NCBI GenBank assembly: GCA_016806645.1
Contig: JACSYO010002062.1
Coordinates: 4,693,001 to 4,757,000 of the forward strand
DNA length: 64,000 bases
Origin: Ophiodon elongatus
Taxonomy: Eukaryota; Chordata; Actinopteri; Perciformes; Hexagrammidae
Direction of reading: 5' to 3'
The notes under the pieces are model-generated. The model saw only the letters and a program-made list of their open reading frames with translations, had not been told where the DNA came from and ran no database searches. Every line of letters starts with the position of its first letter. Position 1 is the first letter of the stretch. Positions 45,151-57,475 of this stretch are shown piece by piece. The translations under genes were made by a program, and so were the position numbers.

Positions 45151-46858
45151 TCTTGTTTTGTCTATGGATTAGAAAATTAATAATTTGTTATCTATTCACC
45201 AAATAAATGCATAAAATAAAATAAAAATAAAATAAATAAAATGGAAATACACGAAAAATTTGAAAGAAAGAAAGCACAAAACTATGTCAAACAATTTAAT
45301 TTGTTTTTAGGACAACCAACTTTATCACAGTGTAAAAGCTCAAAGCTACAGAGTAAAGCAATTTAAGAAATAATATAGTCATAGAAAAAGAAGGTAGAGA
45401 GAAGAAAGTATAAAGATAAATCAATGCATGAATGAGTGAGGGTATAACTGTACAGTTGCAATACATCATTTTAAATAATTTTATTTATTTTAATACTTTG
45501 GTTACATGTGTAATTTAGTTGCATCTACTGTTCTGGGCATGCATCAAAAGGATAGGAGGAAGACGGGATGGATGGAGAAGTGACAGTGAAGAATGTGTGA
45601 GATCAACTGACAACAGTCGGATGTGTGGGTGACAGCCTTCACAGACAGGGGTGATGTTCTGCATGTTGATCCCAGCAGGACGTCATATTTGATCAGGCCT
45701 CACTGTAAAAAAAAAAAAAAAAAGGGTCTGATAAAAGATCACCTGTGGTCTTTCACATCTTTCTTTAGAGTTATTCCTGGGTTTCTTATCTCATTAACCC
45801 TGGGCAACCATTCCGCTCTGCCTTGGGCTAAATTAGGCCGCCTATTTGGTGCATTTTTAAAGGCCGTTCCTGACATCAGGCTGCGGCAAGAGTAACGTTG
45901 GTCTCAGTTTTGTAGATTCAATAATAGGCTCCAAAGCTATTTGGTGCATTGTGAAAAGTGGATGAATTTCGCCCGGGGCCTATGCTCCCAGGATAGTTCG
46001 CAAATAACCAGAGGCTAGGAGGGTTAAAATCCATCTCTTCAGTGTAGAGCTCTCATGTTCATCGTCGACACATGACATGTGAGTGTGTGGGCAGCAGACA
46101 GAGGAGACGGTACGAGTGTGTGTGACAGGGCCGTCAGCGGATTCATCCATTGCTTGAATGCAGATGTGTATTAGTCGAGCGTGGGGGGGCAACTGGCAGG
46201 TTGTCTGGGTTGCCTGAGTAGTAAAAAGTGAGAGTTGAGCTATGTTCAGAGTGCGAGTGAGAAAATCAACCAAACGGCCAGGCTAGTGCATTGTTGGCAA
46301 GTTACCTTTGATGTGCTGCTCCAGCACTTAGTTTACGTATATATATATATATATATTGACCTGAAAATCTATCGACTGAAAAAAAATGCCCTCAGCGGTA
46401 CGGACCCTTATTCATGATCATTTCTAATCACTTCTGGGACACAGTGTCATTTGGGATCAATATTTGATGGCATTTTAAAAGCGAGTAAGGGAGAAAAGAA
46501 CCAAAAATATTGTGCAAAACCGATCTTGCAATAACCAAATGTGTGTAATCACCAGCTGTTCTCTCCTGTTTGCTGTTATAAAACAGCCACCACCCCCCAC
46601 CCCCATCACCTGCCACTTATATTGCATTCAGTATTTATACTGCATTGTGCCTCAAGTGTTCTAATTGGAAAATAGCAACTGACTTGATTTACATAAGTGG
46701 TCTTAATAAATCAGGCACTAAACTGAGCTAAGCTGCTTGTTAAGTTTTGCACACTGGTGTAATGAACATGCCTCTAAAACATAGTCCTAAGTGATTTATT
46801 TAATGTTGAAAGCAGGTTTTAACCGTCCCATGCCACATCACGAGCAAGATTGTGCGCC
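45151..46858. other. Unique AT-rich DNA, no gene seen
   Basis: An (AAAAT)n-like stretch spans 45209-45241, with an A18 run near 45707 and a short (TA)n near 46337-46355. Confidence 0.4.
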
Positions 46859-46926
46859 TGTGTGTGTGTGTGTGTCTGTGTGTGTGTGTATGTGTGTGTG
46901 TGTGTGTGTGTATGTGTGTGTGTGTG
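46859..46926. repeat. Interrupted TG microsatellite
   Basis: TG units with TC and TA substitutions over 68 bases. Confidence 0.95.
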
Positions 46927-48793
46927 GGTGGGCTCGTTTGGCCTTAAAAAAAAAAAAAAGGTTTTCATTTTACCACATGATTGATGAAATTGTAGATGAC
47001 TGAGAGGCTGGGTGAAGGCTAAGACTGGGTTTTCAGTGCAGAGCACTCATTTATAACATGTGTGTGGGTGACAGTCTGCAGAGATGTGCTGAATCTTAAA
47101 CACAGCTACTCCTCCTCATGAAGGCTGCATTCAAGAGCATGACCCAGATTAAATACTGTATTCCTGTACGTGTGCTTGCTATATCGCAACATTACAATAT
47201 AAAAATATGATTACAATTTTGATGACGAATGAAATCAATTACTTTGATATTATTCATGTATTTCATTTCATTTATTTTTTTATTATTTTTTTTATTTTGC
47301 CAGAGAACGTCCTTGTTTCTGATTGGCTGGCTGGTATCCCTTTAAACTGTAGAAGAGGACACATCAACCATATCAAGGTTAAAGTTACCATTGAGTTTAA
47401 TGACGACACCACATCAAAATATAAATCTCCGACGAATCTGTAATTTTATTCCATCTATATAGTTAATGTGCATAACATCACTTTAAAAAAGAAGAAAAAA
47501 TATTCTCCCATAATTAGAACATTGTAATTATGTGTGAGAGCACTATACAATAAGTCTGCCGTCCTTATGAAAACATCCAAATCTGAGTTAAAAATCTTGA
47601 ACCTACCAACCTTTCGCCAGTCTCTCTGTTACTAGCGTAAATTCCTGACACGTCCAAAAAAAACGGAAAGGGGTTTGTAGAGCGTCATAGTTTGCACTGA
47701 CAAAGCTGCAGGATTTGACGAGTTCGGGGTGAGAATATATTGCTGTGGTCCAAAATAGACAAATGCTGCTTGAGTGATGCAGATGGGCGATGACACGACG
47801 GTGGCGTGAAACACACGTTTCTACTGTGAAAGCACAGGCTGCCTCCCTGCATGCTGTGACGCTAAAAAAACCTGGAGATGAACACCATTTGAATGGGACA
47901 TAAAAAAAATAACTGATGGATAGGTGTGAAATATGCCAGAATTAGAGTCCAACAGAGATTCTTCTCCTGAGGGAAAAGAGGAAGGACAATGCCGTGCGAT
48001 TAGTCCTACTTTTACTGATCAGTAGTTGAATGTCTGGTCATTTAAAATCCAGCAAACAGAACATACTGGATTAAGTATTCAACCTGATTGAGAAGTGGGT
48101 TTCCTTTAATCGACTGTGGTTTCTACAAAACACATAGGTGGAGTAGTCAAACTGTAAAAATACATGTAGTTAAAGTTAAAGTAGCGCAGGGAACTTCGTT
48201 CTGACATTATACTTTTTTTGGATTGTTTAACTCAAATCCACTGCAAAAGGTAAATGTTCAAACTCTGCAATGCAAACCGCCACAGTTCACACGGTTCAAA
48301 GCTGACGAGACTTTACTTCAGTCGAGCGACGACACCCAAGACACCATGAATTCCTGTTTCTTTCTCCACCGGGAAGCTGCATATACACCTCTGCTCTTTT
48401 GCAGCCTTTCACCAAAGTATACAAAGGCCCTGAAAGCCTTTTAACAAGTGAATAAAGGCAGAAAGTCAAACGTCAGGGCTTTTTTCTTTTTTTTTTAAGT
48501 TGACTGTGGGAGCGGTGTCAGTCAGTTGGTACCGTGCGACTTGTTCGGAGAGAGCAAGGGAGCGTGGGTGACATCTCTGCCGCACTCTTTCATTCGCACT
48601 CATTCTGTGTCAATTTCCCCTCCTCTCTCAATCTATTTTCTTTTTCTCTGACTAAACCGGGGTGTGATGGCTTTGTGACAGCGCCACAGAAAAGGCCCAT
48701 TTTGAAGTTGAAAATGTGGGGTGCTTGTCAGGGGGGCAGAGTGGGGGTTCTTTGTGTGGAATGAGTCAATGTGTGCGTCTCTACATGTACATT
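46927..48793. other. Unique DNA, no gene seen
   Basis: A13 run near 46947. GAGTTCGGGGTGAGAATATA at about 47720-47739 resembles an F1 right end (compare 59600) but is isolated. No coding signal. Confidence 0.4.
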
Positions 48794-48817
48794 TGTGTGT
48801 GTGTGTGTGTGTGTGTG
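48794..48817. repeat. (TG)12 microsatellite
   Basis: Uninterrupted TG units. Confidence 0.95.
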
Positions 48818-49305
48818 AGTTTGTAAATGGGTGATGCATGCTAAGAGTGACAGGTGGTGGGCCGGGGGAGGGGAAGAGGAAGCAAATTTTCAAACGTAGT
48901 GACTGATGGCTTGATTGCCATGGCTGATTTAAACCATAGAAGATATAAAAAGCGTACATTATCTTAACTTTCTCCTCTCAACAACTTTTGTCTTTGACTA
49001 TTTTCAGAGTTGCAGGATTACTCAGGCAGGAAGCTTGCAAAAAAAAAAGGAAAAAATGAATCAAACAAGTTCAAGAAACAACCTCCAACTCTATCCTGAT
49101 GAAGGCCCGATAGACAAAGGCATTTAGGGAATAAAGAATGGTACGTTGGGATGGGTGTTTCATTTAAATGGGATTCATGCGCATCACTCTCTGTGCATTC
49201 TACAGTAAACTCAAGTGTCAAGATTATTTAATAAAAAAGAGCACGATATATGTAGTGCCATGGTTTGAATCCACAACAGCGTTATAAAAGACAACACATA
49301 ATGCA
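48818..49305. other. Unique DNA, no gene seen
   Basis: A G-rich stretch near 48857-48879 and otherwise AT-rich sequence. No repeat family or coding signal recognised. Confidence 0.35.
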
Positions 49306-49307
49306 AC

Positions 49308-49490
49308 GGTAAATGGATGGACATAGCAGCTTTCTAGTCTTTCGACACTCACACGCCGATGGAGCAGTTCAGGGTTCAGTAGCTATCTTGCCCAAAAACA
49401 CTTCAACATGCAGACTGGAGGATCGAACCATTCATGAACCACTGCAGTTCATGCATCATACCGAGACCACTCAATGCTGCCTCCTGGTGC
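49308..49490 (+). mobile_element. Teleost dispersed repeat F4, copy 2
   Basis: GGTAAATGGATGGACATAGC, then CAGGGTTCAGTAGCTATCTT, GCCCAAAAACACTTCAACAT, GCAGACTGGAGGATCGAACC and CTGCCTCCTGGTGCTC. It aligns block by block with the 24327 copy but is shorter and more decayed. Confidence 0.7.
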
Positions 49491-49594
49491 TCAGTTGTGA
49501 TTAGCTATCAATTTACATTCCTTCGTTTGCTTGATCCATGATGGTTATTTCTTCAAAGGTGGTAAAGTCGAAACTCAAAACATTCCTATTGCCT

Positions 49595-49745
49595 CCACAC
49601 AGCTCATCAACGTGGCGAAGGTTGACCCGGCGGCTCACAGCTAACGGTGCTAACATCGCTCAAGGCGCAAACAACGTCGACGGTGCTGACGGAGCTAACG
49701 GTGTTTACCTGAACCATCACAGGGTCGTCAGCCGTGATATGCAGA
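49595..49745 (-). mobile_element. Dispersed family F3, minus copy
   Basis: Reverse-complemented, it reads CAGGTAAACACCGTTAGCTC, CGTCAGCACCGTCGACG, GATGTTAGCACCGTTAGC and GTGAGCCGCCGGGTC. This is the F3 9-bp motif region followed by its downstream block. Confidence 0.55.
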
Positions 49746-49789
49746 GGCTGCTTCTACAATATCTGCAAACTATTATACTACAACTATTA

Positions 49790-50610
49790 TTTGGTTAAGG
49801 TTAGGGACAGATGGTGGTCATGGCAAACAAACTACTCTTAAGGTTAAGCAAAGACCTCACTTACTGTGGTCGGGGGAATATTGTGGATGTGGTCGGGGTA
49901 AAGAAGAAAAACATTTATTGCAGGTCTGTGTTGGAGCGCTAACTCAAGTCTCCCTTAAAAAAAGTCTATGTATATGCACTAGGTACCCTTCCAGCTGTTC
50001 AACCTCTAGACCGCTACTTTCCGCCTTGCCACCTACAGTACAAGGACACACTGAACATTAACTCTGGACGTAACTTTTGAGCTGCGAAATCACTCAACGG
50101 AACATAAACCTCGACATGCTGGGCTGGTTATGGACTGAAAAGAGGGAGTCATGCATATCCATGAAGCCGTGTGAAATAGACTCAAAGATCTGGATTGTCG
50201 GTAGGTTTCATTTGGCATCAGCAATGTTAGGTCAACAGATCAGACATAGCCAACACAACACAGAGGGATTAAAGCAAGAACCGTTGTAACTTGGTCATTG
50301 TTAAGTACTTTCATTGCAATGTGCAATGAGTGTTTCTTAGTTGTGTCGACCGACACGTACAGTCAAGAGAGCAATCTTTCAAATTCAAAATGATACATTC
50401 ATTTTGTGTAAGCGGATGCTACAGAGCTGCTGATGGGGATTAAGCGCCTTGCTCAAGGGCACTCGTCCATCCAGCCAGCCATCCATCCCTCCCCGCGGTC
50501 TGCCAGCCAAAGAGCCAAGGAGCCCTTGAACCAGCTGGCCAGCCAGTCCTCTCTTTATTTGGCCACAACTCCAAAAAGTAATTGAACCGCGCATGTAAGA
50601 GGCCTAAAAG

Positions 50611-50613
<3 letters not shown>
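49790..50613. other. Mixed unique DNA with small repeat fragments
   Basis: GGTTAAGGTTAGGG near 49794 is F1-like. GATTAAGCGCCTTGCTCAAG at about 50439-50458 resembles the tail of F4. (CATC/CAGC)-rich short units lie at 50464-50492. Confidence 0.35.

Positions 50614-50649
<36 letters not shown>
50614..50649. repeat. (AC)18 microsatellite
   Basis: Uninterrupted AC units. Confidence 0.96.
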
Positions 50650-50650
<1 letters not shown>

Positions 50651-50818
50651 GCTTTCTGATTTGCTCTTTTCCATCGTCTCTTCATTTCATCCTCGCTCCA
50701 TATTTCTCTTCTTCTACTCAGAGCCAGCAGTTAGGATGTGTTGTACAGTCTTGGACTGAGAACTCTCCCCTCGTTCCAATGAGAAAATGTGTTAGTGTCC
50801 TTCTCAATAATCTGAGGT

Positions 50819-50882
50819 TTGTGTGTGTGTGTGTGTGTCTGTGTCTGTGTTTGTGTGTGTGTCTCTGTGATTTGTGTGTGTT
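50819..50882. repeat. Interrupted TG microsatellite
   Basis: TG blocks broken by TC and TTTG. Confidence 0.93.
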
Positions 50883-51002
50883 GCAAAAACAGATGTAATA
50901 TCACAGAGAACATCTGTCTCTAGTGTGTTGAAGGGGGTAAAGGATATGCAAAGCTCCACACTTGGCGGGGGTTATGATGTGTGCATGTGCCTGTGTGTGT
51001 AT

Positions 51003-51026
51003 TTGTGTGTGTGTGTGTGTGTGTGA
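51003..51026. repeat. TG microsatellite
   Basis: About ten TG units. Confidence 0.93.
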
Positions 51027-51119
51027 GAGTGAGACTGTTTCCCAGAGATGAGCTTTTATTGCTCGATAAATCTGTTTGTGGGTGCCGGGTGGAGGACTGT
51101 GAGTGTGAGTATATATAGC

Positions 51120-51122
<3 letters not shown>

Positions 51123-51159
<37 letters not shown>

Positions 51160-51175
51160 AGGGGGGGGGGGGGGT
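51123..51175. repeat. (TG)18 microsatellite with G14 run
   Basis: TG units at 51123-51158 run into GGA and then an uninterrupted G run to about 51174. Confidence 0.96.
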
Positions 51176-51525
51176 CTTATATCCCATCCGTGCTTGTTGA
51201 AGACTACTGTAGGTCACAGCTAAAAGTCAAAATGAACATGAATGTATGTGTCTGCATTTCATGGTGGTCACCTGCAGAGATCCCAGGAAGAAAACCTCTT
51301 CACGCTGATTCAATACCGTGAAACCGTTCTGTGATCCAGCTCAGAAGTGAAAACAAAAGCAAGTCTCAGCAAAAACATTTACGTTTAAGTACAATTGATT
51401 CATAACTTTGCAGCAGTGCTGCACTATGAAATAGCTCATATTATTACATGATTGCAAATATATCTAAGTTTGCTTGATTTCTAATAGAATGACGGTATAT
51501 AATTAATTATCCTCTACCAATTACC

Positions 51526-51850
51526 AGCAGTGTTGGTGATTACTGAACTACACTTTGCAGTAGCTTGCTTCTAGTTGAACTGCATTCATATTAGTGATTC
51601 AAATAGATGAATTACTTTCTAGTAATTTTTTCATGTGGTTAACTACGGATACTACAAACTACTTTTGGGGCATAAAAGTAATGGAATTATGTTATTATTT
51701 ACCATTGCTTTTCTGAACTTGAACCCTCATTGACCAGCGCTGCCCCCTTTCCCTTCAATGCGTTCTTCAGGACGCCTCCACACACACACCTTTCACCTTT
51801 AAGTAGTGCTTGAACGTGCATTAATGCGGTCGATGCTTAGTGTCCACACA
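51526..51850 (+). mobile_element. Possible hAT-like element (CAGTGTTGGTG start)
   Basis: It opens with CCAGCAGTGTTGGTGATTAC, then TGAACTACACTTTGCAGTAG, TTTCATGTGGTTAACTACGG, ACTACTTTTGGGGCATAAAA and TTCAGGACGCCTCCACA. This is an order I recall from fish repeats starting with CAGTGTTGG. The other terminus is not defined. Sequence from about 51960 passes into an F3 copy. Confidence 0.45.
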
Positions 51851-52039
51851 GTCACAGCGTCTTCACCCTCAGCAAGTTGAAATCAGTTTTATTTGACAAC
51901 TACCAAGTGACTCGCAACTAATGCGACTAGGGAGCGACAAACGAGTCTCGAGACTCGCGTGACTAATGACACAAACCACTCAAATGTCAACATTTACGTT
52001 TAGTTTTGCGCGGGACACGAACTGCGACCTCCTGTATGT

Positions 52040-52352
52040 GCGTAAGTCCCGTGTTTGTTGTCTGTGTGTGTTGTCATCCGAGCATCGCCTTGCTTTGTTG
52101 GCAAGGAGATCGTGCCCCACTGGTTGGCTCACGTCGCTGCTCTGCACAGCTCTCATGCGCGACGGTTACAGGTGATGACACCGTCCCCACTGACAGCGTC
52201 GTCATGGAAGCGTAGCGCCCGCCCTCCGGTTCCCACCAGGTAAAAACTGTTAGCTCCGTTGGCATGTTCTCCGTGGTTTGTACTATTAGCACTGTTGGCT
52301 CTATTAGCTACGAGCCGAAATGCTCCCAATCTCGTATCTTGCACCTTTAAAA
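52040..52352 (+). mobile_element. Dispersed family F3, copy near 52.2 kb
   Basis: GACAGCGTCGTCATGGAAGC, GTAGCGCCCGCCCTCCGGTT, CCCACCAGGTAAAAACTG, TTAGCTCCGTTGGC, ACTATTAGCACTGTTGGCTC and GCACCTTTAAAA align with the 28.8 and 44.9 kb copies. Confidence 0.6.
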
Positions 52353-52369
52353 CAATGTGACCCGATGAA

Positions 52370-52560
52370 TCCTAATTAGTCTGTGCTGTAAACATATGCA
52401 CGCCCACAAATTAAATCTCAAGAAATACATACAAAACAACCTGATTGATCTCAGCTATTGCTGGATATGTCTCCCTGAACACACTATAATTAGAATACAA
52501 GTGGTGAAAGGTTGTTTTTAATTGCTATTTAGTGGAGTAAATGTGTAAAATGTATTCATT
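52370..52560. promoter_or_regulatory. Possible conserved non-coding element
   Basis: CCTAATTAGTC, AACCTGATTGATCTCAGC (PBC/Hox-like TGATTGAT), TATAATTAG and TTTTTAATTGC lie within 170 bases of unique AT-rich sequence. Motif-based. Confidence 0.25.
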
Positions 52561-52915
52561 GCATATTCGCCGCTGTCACATTAAAACGTCTCAAAAAGGG
52601 TGCCAGTTAATGATGTGATGTGGCAAGCATCTGATGAAAAGCTCCATGAAACATTTAAACCTCTGCGTAAGATGTAGAAGATGTGGTTGCCAATCTAAAA
52701 ATAGCAGTTTAACCCAATTTATCTTTTTTTTGTGTTTTTTATTTGACAGCTGCAATAGGAATGCTGATTATTCAAGAACATGAGATTATGAGAGGATTTT
52801 CAAGCCTGTGTATTCTATTCAATTTAGTATAGTTGGTGTCATGCCATGCTGCTTTTGGACAATGGTCCTTTGGCGGTTTCTTTTACACCTGAGGGTTTCC
52901 CTCTCGAAACGCTAA

Positions 52916-52990
52916 AGATGTAGTGGTAGCCACGAGGATAGAGAAGTACGCTTTAGACTGGAGGTTGCAGGTTTGAATCAGAGAATGGCT
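52916..52990 (+). mobile_element. tRNA-like SINE fragment
   Basis: GATGTAGTGGTAGCCACGAG holds an A-box-like TAGTGGTAG. 40 bases later GGTTGCAGGTTTGAATCAGA holds a B-box-like GGTTTGAATC. Spacing fits a tRNA-derived promoter, but the cloverleaf is not intact, so it is not a tRNA gene. Confidence 0.35.
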
Positions 52991-53690
52991 AAGTAGATCC
53001 TACTGGAAGGAATCCTCTCCACCTTATAGCTCTCATTCCTGCGATTGGAGTTGCTCTGCACACACAATAGAAGACTGTGGTTGAGCAGGGAAAATAGCAA
53101 ATGAAAAAGTAAAAGTGTGAATCTCTGTGAGTTTAAAGTATTATGTTTCAGAAAAAGAGCAATCCTCTCTGGAGAAAGTGATAAAATTACAGTGTGACAC
53201 CAAAATCCTTCACAGAAACAAATTCTTTGAAACGGCATTTTCAGCTGGTTCTTCTCAAACTCTTCTTCGAAAGCTGGAGTCATAACATTCTGTCAGAAGT
53301 AGAAGCTCTTCTGGTGCAGCTGGTTGTCACTCACTACTCCTCACTGTCTCACGTTCCATCTCTATTTCATTTTTCTTGTCACATTTTAGAATACATGATC
53401 TAAAAAAATCAAACACCACAGTGTAATATTAATCTCATCATGTCCTTTATTACTTCTGAGAGTATGAAAAAAGCCTTTGACGCAGGGTCATTTTTTCCAT
53501 CTTCTCTGCAATTTCCAACTTTATGCCACTTTAAATAACAACATACATTTACACCCGTTTGCAATTTTATGTTTATTATTACAGCCAGATCAGATGTACC
53601 AGCCCAGATGCCCAGAAAATAATGTTGGTATTGTAGGATTTTACAAATCAGCTATATACATTGAATGTGGGCGTTTTTAAATTCAGCATT
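52991..53690. other. Unique DNA, no gene seen
   Basis: AT-rich sequence of normal complexity. No family or coding signal recognised. Confidence 0.4.
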
Positions 53691-53691
53691 T

Positions 53692-53895
53692 GACTTTCAC
53701 CCAGGAGGTCACTGTTCTCATCCTGTGTGGAACCAAACGTGAACGTTGACTTTACCCTTGTTGTAATATGTTGTAAGGTTAAGTAAGAAAGCCTGCACAT
53801 TTTTACATCAGTTCATCGTTACAGTTGTTATGTTATGGTTTTATGCTTCTGTTGTTATGTAATTGTTAACACAAACCGTGACATTTTAATTATTT
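53692..53895 (+). mobile_element. Dispersed family F1, partial copy
   Basis: GACTTTCACCCAGGAGGTCA, TGTGTGGAACCAAACGTGAA, CGTTGACTTTACCC and AACACAAACCGTGACATTTT match the interior of the 38.8 kb and 32.1 kb copies in order. Confidence 0.55.
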
Positions 53896-55585
53896 ATAAT
53901 TATTTCTGATTCATGACTCGAAAAGCTTGACACACACTGCTCAGCTGCATCTCAAATTAATCTTCAGGTTCCCAGCTTTCAGGTGATGTATACTACTTAT
54001 ATGTGGCATATACTGTTGACCTGCTATCTCCCCTAAAGATCCCATTTCTTCCACTAAAAAGACAAAAAAAACAGAGCATTAACTCTGAGACAGCCGTCTT
54101 AGAGTTAACGCTCCATTTTGGCATGATGATTATAGGTCTAACTGTACACTTTACTTATAAACTCACAGAATGCACATCTTTAGGGATTATATTTCAGGAA
54201 CAAAGACCTTCTCGCTACTCAATTGTAAGTCTTGGCTCTGCCCTCCATGGTGCAAAGCACTCGCCTTTGTGTGCCTCCATTCCTGCCTAAGGGAGAATTT
54301 CTGCCTCTGTGCTTTTAGACCTCTTTAAAACCAGCTCAACCTTAAAGACGCTGGGCATGATGGATTGAGACCTGACCGATGCCTGCACTTTTCTCAACCA
54401 TTCTTTAACAATTTAACTCCCCAAACAAAGCAAAGTGTGAGTCATTTCAGTCTTTGCATATATCTGCAAATATATTTCAAGATGATACTAATGGAATATC
54501 TAATAGCTTCTGATGTAATGAGATGCAGGTTTCAAAGCACAAAATTCTGAAACGTACATTTAATAATTTGTTCCGGCTTTAGCCCTTCCAGCCCTTCTGT
54601 GGCCATAATATTACATATTTTTAAATCTGGTATAGTGAATTAGCATAGTCACTGGCAGATATTATAGTGCATCTAGACTTGCAGGGTTCAGAAAAGCAGA
54701 ACAGTTTAGACATCAACAGATGCAGTAAATGCCATTGTAAGCCATTGTCAAGCATTTGAAAATCAGATGCGTTTTTTTCCCCCATTTAGGGTGTGAAGGG
54801 TAAAGGAAAGAAATATAATTGAAATATGTGAGGGAAAGCAGATGACAGCAAAAGAATGGAACGAAATGGGAGGAGATCCCAGCGAGAAGTGGAAAGAGAG
54901 ACGAAGGGTGAAGTAAATGGGAGCTTGACAGATTGAGGCAGAAAAGAAGGAAAACGGAAAAAGAAATAAATGAGGTTGTCAGAGTTTTATTGTATTCATG
55001 ACAACCACTTGATTGGTAGATTGGCAAAAAATTATGTTTGTAAACGTAAATCCTCCATCCAACTAAGCAGATTCTTGGATTAAGTTTCAATATATGCAAA
55101 ATTGTGGTTTGGCTTCTAAAATGTTATCACTGAGAACATTAAGTCCATGTCAAAGACTCACATGGCCAAGCTGCTGCTTGTCTACCGAATGTGCATCAGC
55201 TTGAGGGCTCTTTGTCAGTCCAGCAGACTTCACACGGGCTGCTGGAAATAAAATGGATATTCCCTTTAAATGTGAGATACAGTTCAATATATGCACTCAT
55301 TTGGATACCATTAAGGTAAAAACCCAAGTGACTGGGTAACTGTAAATAAACTGATAAGAGAACACATGTCTTACAAATTCTAAAGTCATTTTACAACCTC
55401 AAGCAATGTATACTAGACATGATTCTGGCAGGTTTATCATGTCCACAGATTGTTACAGTTTGTTCTATTACAAACGTGGCTCTATAAACTTTACAAATGC
55501 CAATTAAATGTGGGTTGGTAATAATTGAAAAAAACATTAATCAGCAATCGCTAAATCAAATGCTTTAACAAAAAAGTAAAAGTAT
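53896..55585. other. Unique DNA with a purine tract
   Basis: A purine-rich tract spans about 54785-54975. A TTAACTCTGAGACAGCC...TTAGAGTTAACG imperfect inverted repeat lies near 54079-54110. The minus-strand frame 54713-55099 is mostly the pyrimidine complement of the purine tract and has no domain. Confidence 0.4.
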
Positions 55586-55589
55586 GAAT

Positions 55590-55925
55590 GTATGTAGCTG
55601 GCACAGGATTGTTTTAAGGGACGCATGGAATGATTGGACCGTCTACCTTCCTGCCTGCGTGCACTCTGCCTCTGCACTCATTGCTTGTCATGAGAATTTT
55701 CCACAAGCGGCTAGTTTGTCGTCTATGTTCATTGTGATATTTTTGGGGAGTAACTTTGGAAGGAGGCCTGCTGTCAGTGTTACCAACTTGGCAACCTTCT
55801 TGCTAGATTGAGTTTGTTTACACTTTTGGATCTAGTGCTGCTAGCTAATTTCATTGAAAAAGAGTTCAAAACTGGCCTTGTTTTTCAGTTTTAATCTAGC
55901 GTACTCTTGCTAGGTTCTCAAGATT
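55590..55925 (+). mobile_element. Possible decayed dispersed repeat
   Basis: CAGTGTTACCAACTTGGCAA, CCTTCTTGCTAGATTGAG and ATCTAGTGCTGCTAGC resemble a teleost repeat I recall in which a 'lack of contact' block (ACCAACTTGGCGAC) precedes TTGCTA motifs. Only one copy is present. Weak. Confidence 0.3.
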
Positions 55926-56132
55926 ATCAGCCCTAGCTTTAATTTTAAATAATTATATGTAGCGATGAAGAAGGAGTTGGTCATTTAAGTCTGGATGAGT
56001 GAAAGTAGATGTTAAACTGCCATTAAGATAACAAATTTAAACAACTAAGGAAACTATCCTCCCCCAATTAAAGACCCCATAGGAGTCTTGTACAAGCATT
56101 TTATTACGGCCAGGCGGCAACCTCCAGTTCTG

Positions 56133-56525
56133 CCTTAAAATGTGCATTCTCTCTACTGATCAGCAGGGGTGCGACTCCTCTGGTTGCAAAAATAAGTCTT
56201 GTATGGAAGTCTATGAGAAAAGTATTCTACTTCTCACTTGATTCATTCCCTCGGTAAACATGAGTTTATAGCCTCAATCTCTAGTTTCAAGTCTTCTTCA
56301 AGCATGATGTTCATTTAGTAAATAATGGTCCCATTTAAATCAAATAGACCATAAAGCAGGCTATGCTTTAGGGCGATTGACAGGACACTGATGCTACCAG
56401 AACCGTATCCGGCGTGACTACGTAACTCCTACGCATTCCAAATATGGTCACTCGAGGCTTCATAACAGCAGTCCACAAATCAATGGGTCAAGATGCCTAC
56501 GTCCACTTCTTAAATACAGTCTATG
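56133..56525 (-). mobile_element. Dispersed element family F2, copy 2
   Basis: Reverse complement of the 12127-12480 element, and about 35 bases longer because it keeps ACTTATTTTTGCAACC with AGAGGAGTCGCACCCCTGCT. Its outer end TAAGAAGTGGACGTAGGCAT corresponds to the start of copy 1. Non-coding. Confidence 0.7.
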
Positions 56526-56639
56526 ATTACGACCCATATTCACGCATATTGTCAGACAGAGACCTCTAGTAGCCGTAGGAACTTAGACGCCATAGTACAA
56601 AGTGCGACAAAGTCAATGTAATGAGAAGGTCAGGGTGGA

Positions 56640-56722
56640 TGGATGGGTCAAACAAACACAGGACTTTGACCCAGGAGGTTGCAGTTTGTGTCCTGTGTGA
56701 AACAAAAAGTAAATGGTGAGTA
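56640..56722 (+). mobile_element. Dispersed family F1, internal fragment
   Basis: GGGTCAAACAAACACAGGAC, TTTGACCCAGGAGGTTGCAG and TTTGTGTCCTGTGTGAAAC match the 38.83 kb copy. Confidence 0.55.
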
Positions 56723-57109
56723 ATTTTAATTTACATATTTACATATTTATATATTCATAGCCTCTCCCATCTCTTAGGTGCAACCAGATGCATTGACTAC
56801 TCATCCGATTAGATGCAGCACTTCTTGGGCAAACTTTGTTTCAGTTTGAACACATCTGTATGTGTAGTATAGGAGAAAAACTTATCTCAAGGTAGTTGCA
56901 TACATTTTATCATTAGTTTTGTTTTAATGCTAAATGGCTGTTTTTCTGAAGTAGTCACTAACTAAAAGGCAACATAAGATGTGAAATGTAATCACATCTC
57001 TGGTCTCCACAGTCTAAAGATAAAGGACACAGAGTAGGCTACAAAGGAAAGCTGAATTATTTAGCTTGAAGGGATATTTGGCCATTCTGAATGACAAACT
57101 ATTGTTTTC

Positions 57110-57209
57110 TTAAGCCTCAAGATTGTTGATGATCATGCCTGCATAGGTAACACTGAGGAATACTAACATCGCTGCTATAATCAGACTATACATTTCATGC
57201 AGCAGGAGC
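57110..57209 (-). CDS. Candidate 3' coding exon, unknown small membrane protein
   Basis: On the minus strand the sequence TGGCTTTTATTTTAG serves as a good acceptor. The exon then encodes a phase-2-compatible 32-residue stretch beginning LLLHEMYS and ending NNLEA before TAA at 57112-57110. Most of it is one hydrophobic segment (LIIAAMLVFLSVTYAGMII). Joined to the exon at 57476-57711 it gives 336 nucleotides, an intact frame of 111 residues with a 266-base GT-AG intron. I do not recognise the protein. No AATAAA was seen close downstream. Pairs of short exons like this can arise by chance in 64 kb, so this is a hypothesis only. RNA evidence or a conserved reading frame in related fish would settle it. 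Confidence 0.2.
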
Positions 57210-57475
57210 CTAAAATAAAAGCCATAAACTGAAATATACCAAAGCAGAGCCGGAGAGGAAAAGGGGGAGAGGGATATGGAACAGGAAGCAGCAGTTAAAG
57301 CCATTTAGGATCCTTCTTTAATGCCAGTGGAAGTCAGACCCTCCTGCTCGATGAGTCCTCAGAGTACAGCATCTGAAAAGCACCAAGAACATTTTGTACT
57401 GTAACCACTGTGAGACTCCTTCTATCAGCATAATGCATTATTTCCTAACTTGGCTCCCTCTGATGTGTAACTTAC

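Noticed and set aside
54713..55099. 128-codon minus frame
   Set aside because: Most of it is complement of a purine-rich tract, with no domain or conserved pattern seen.
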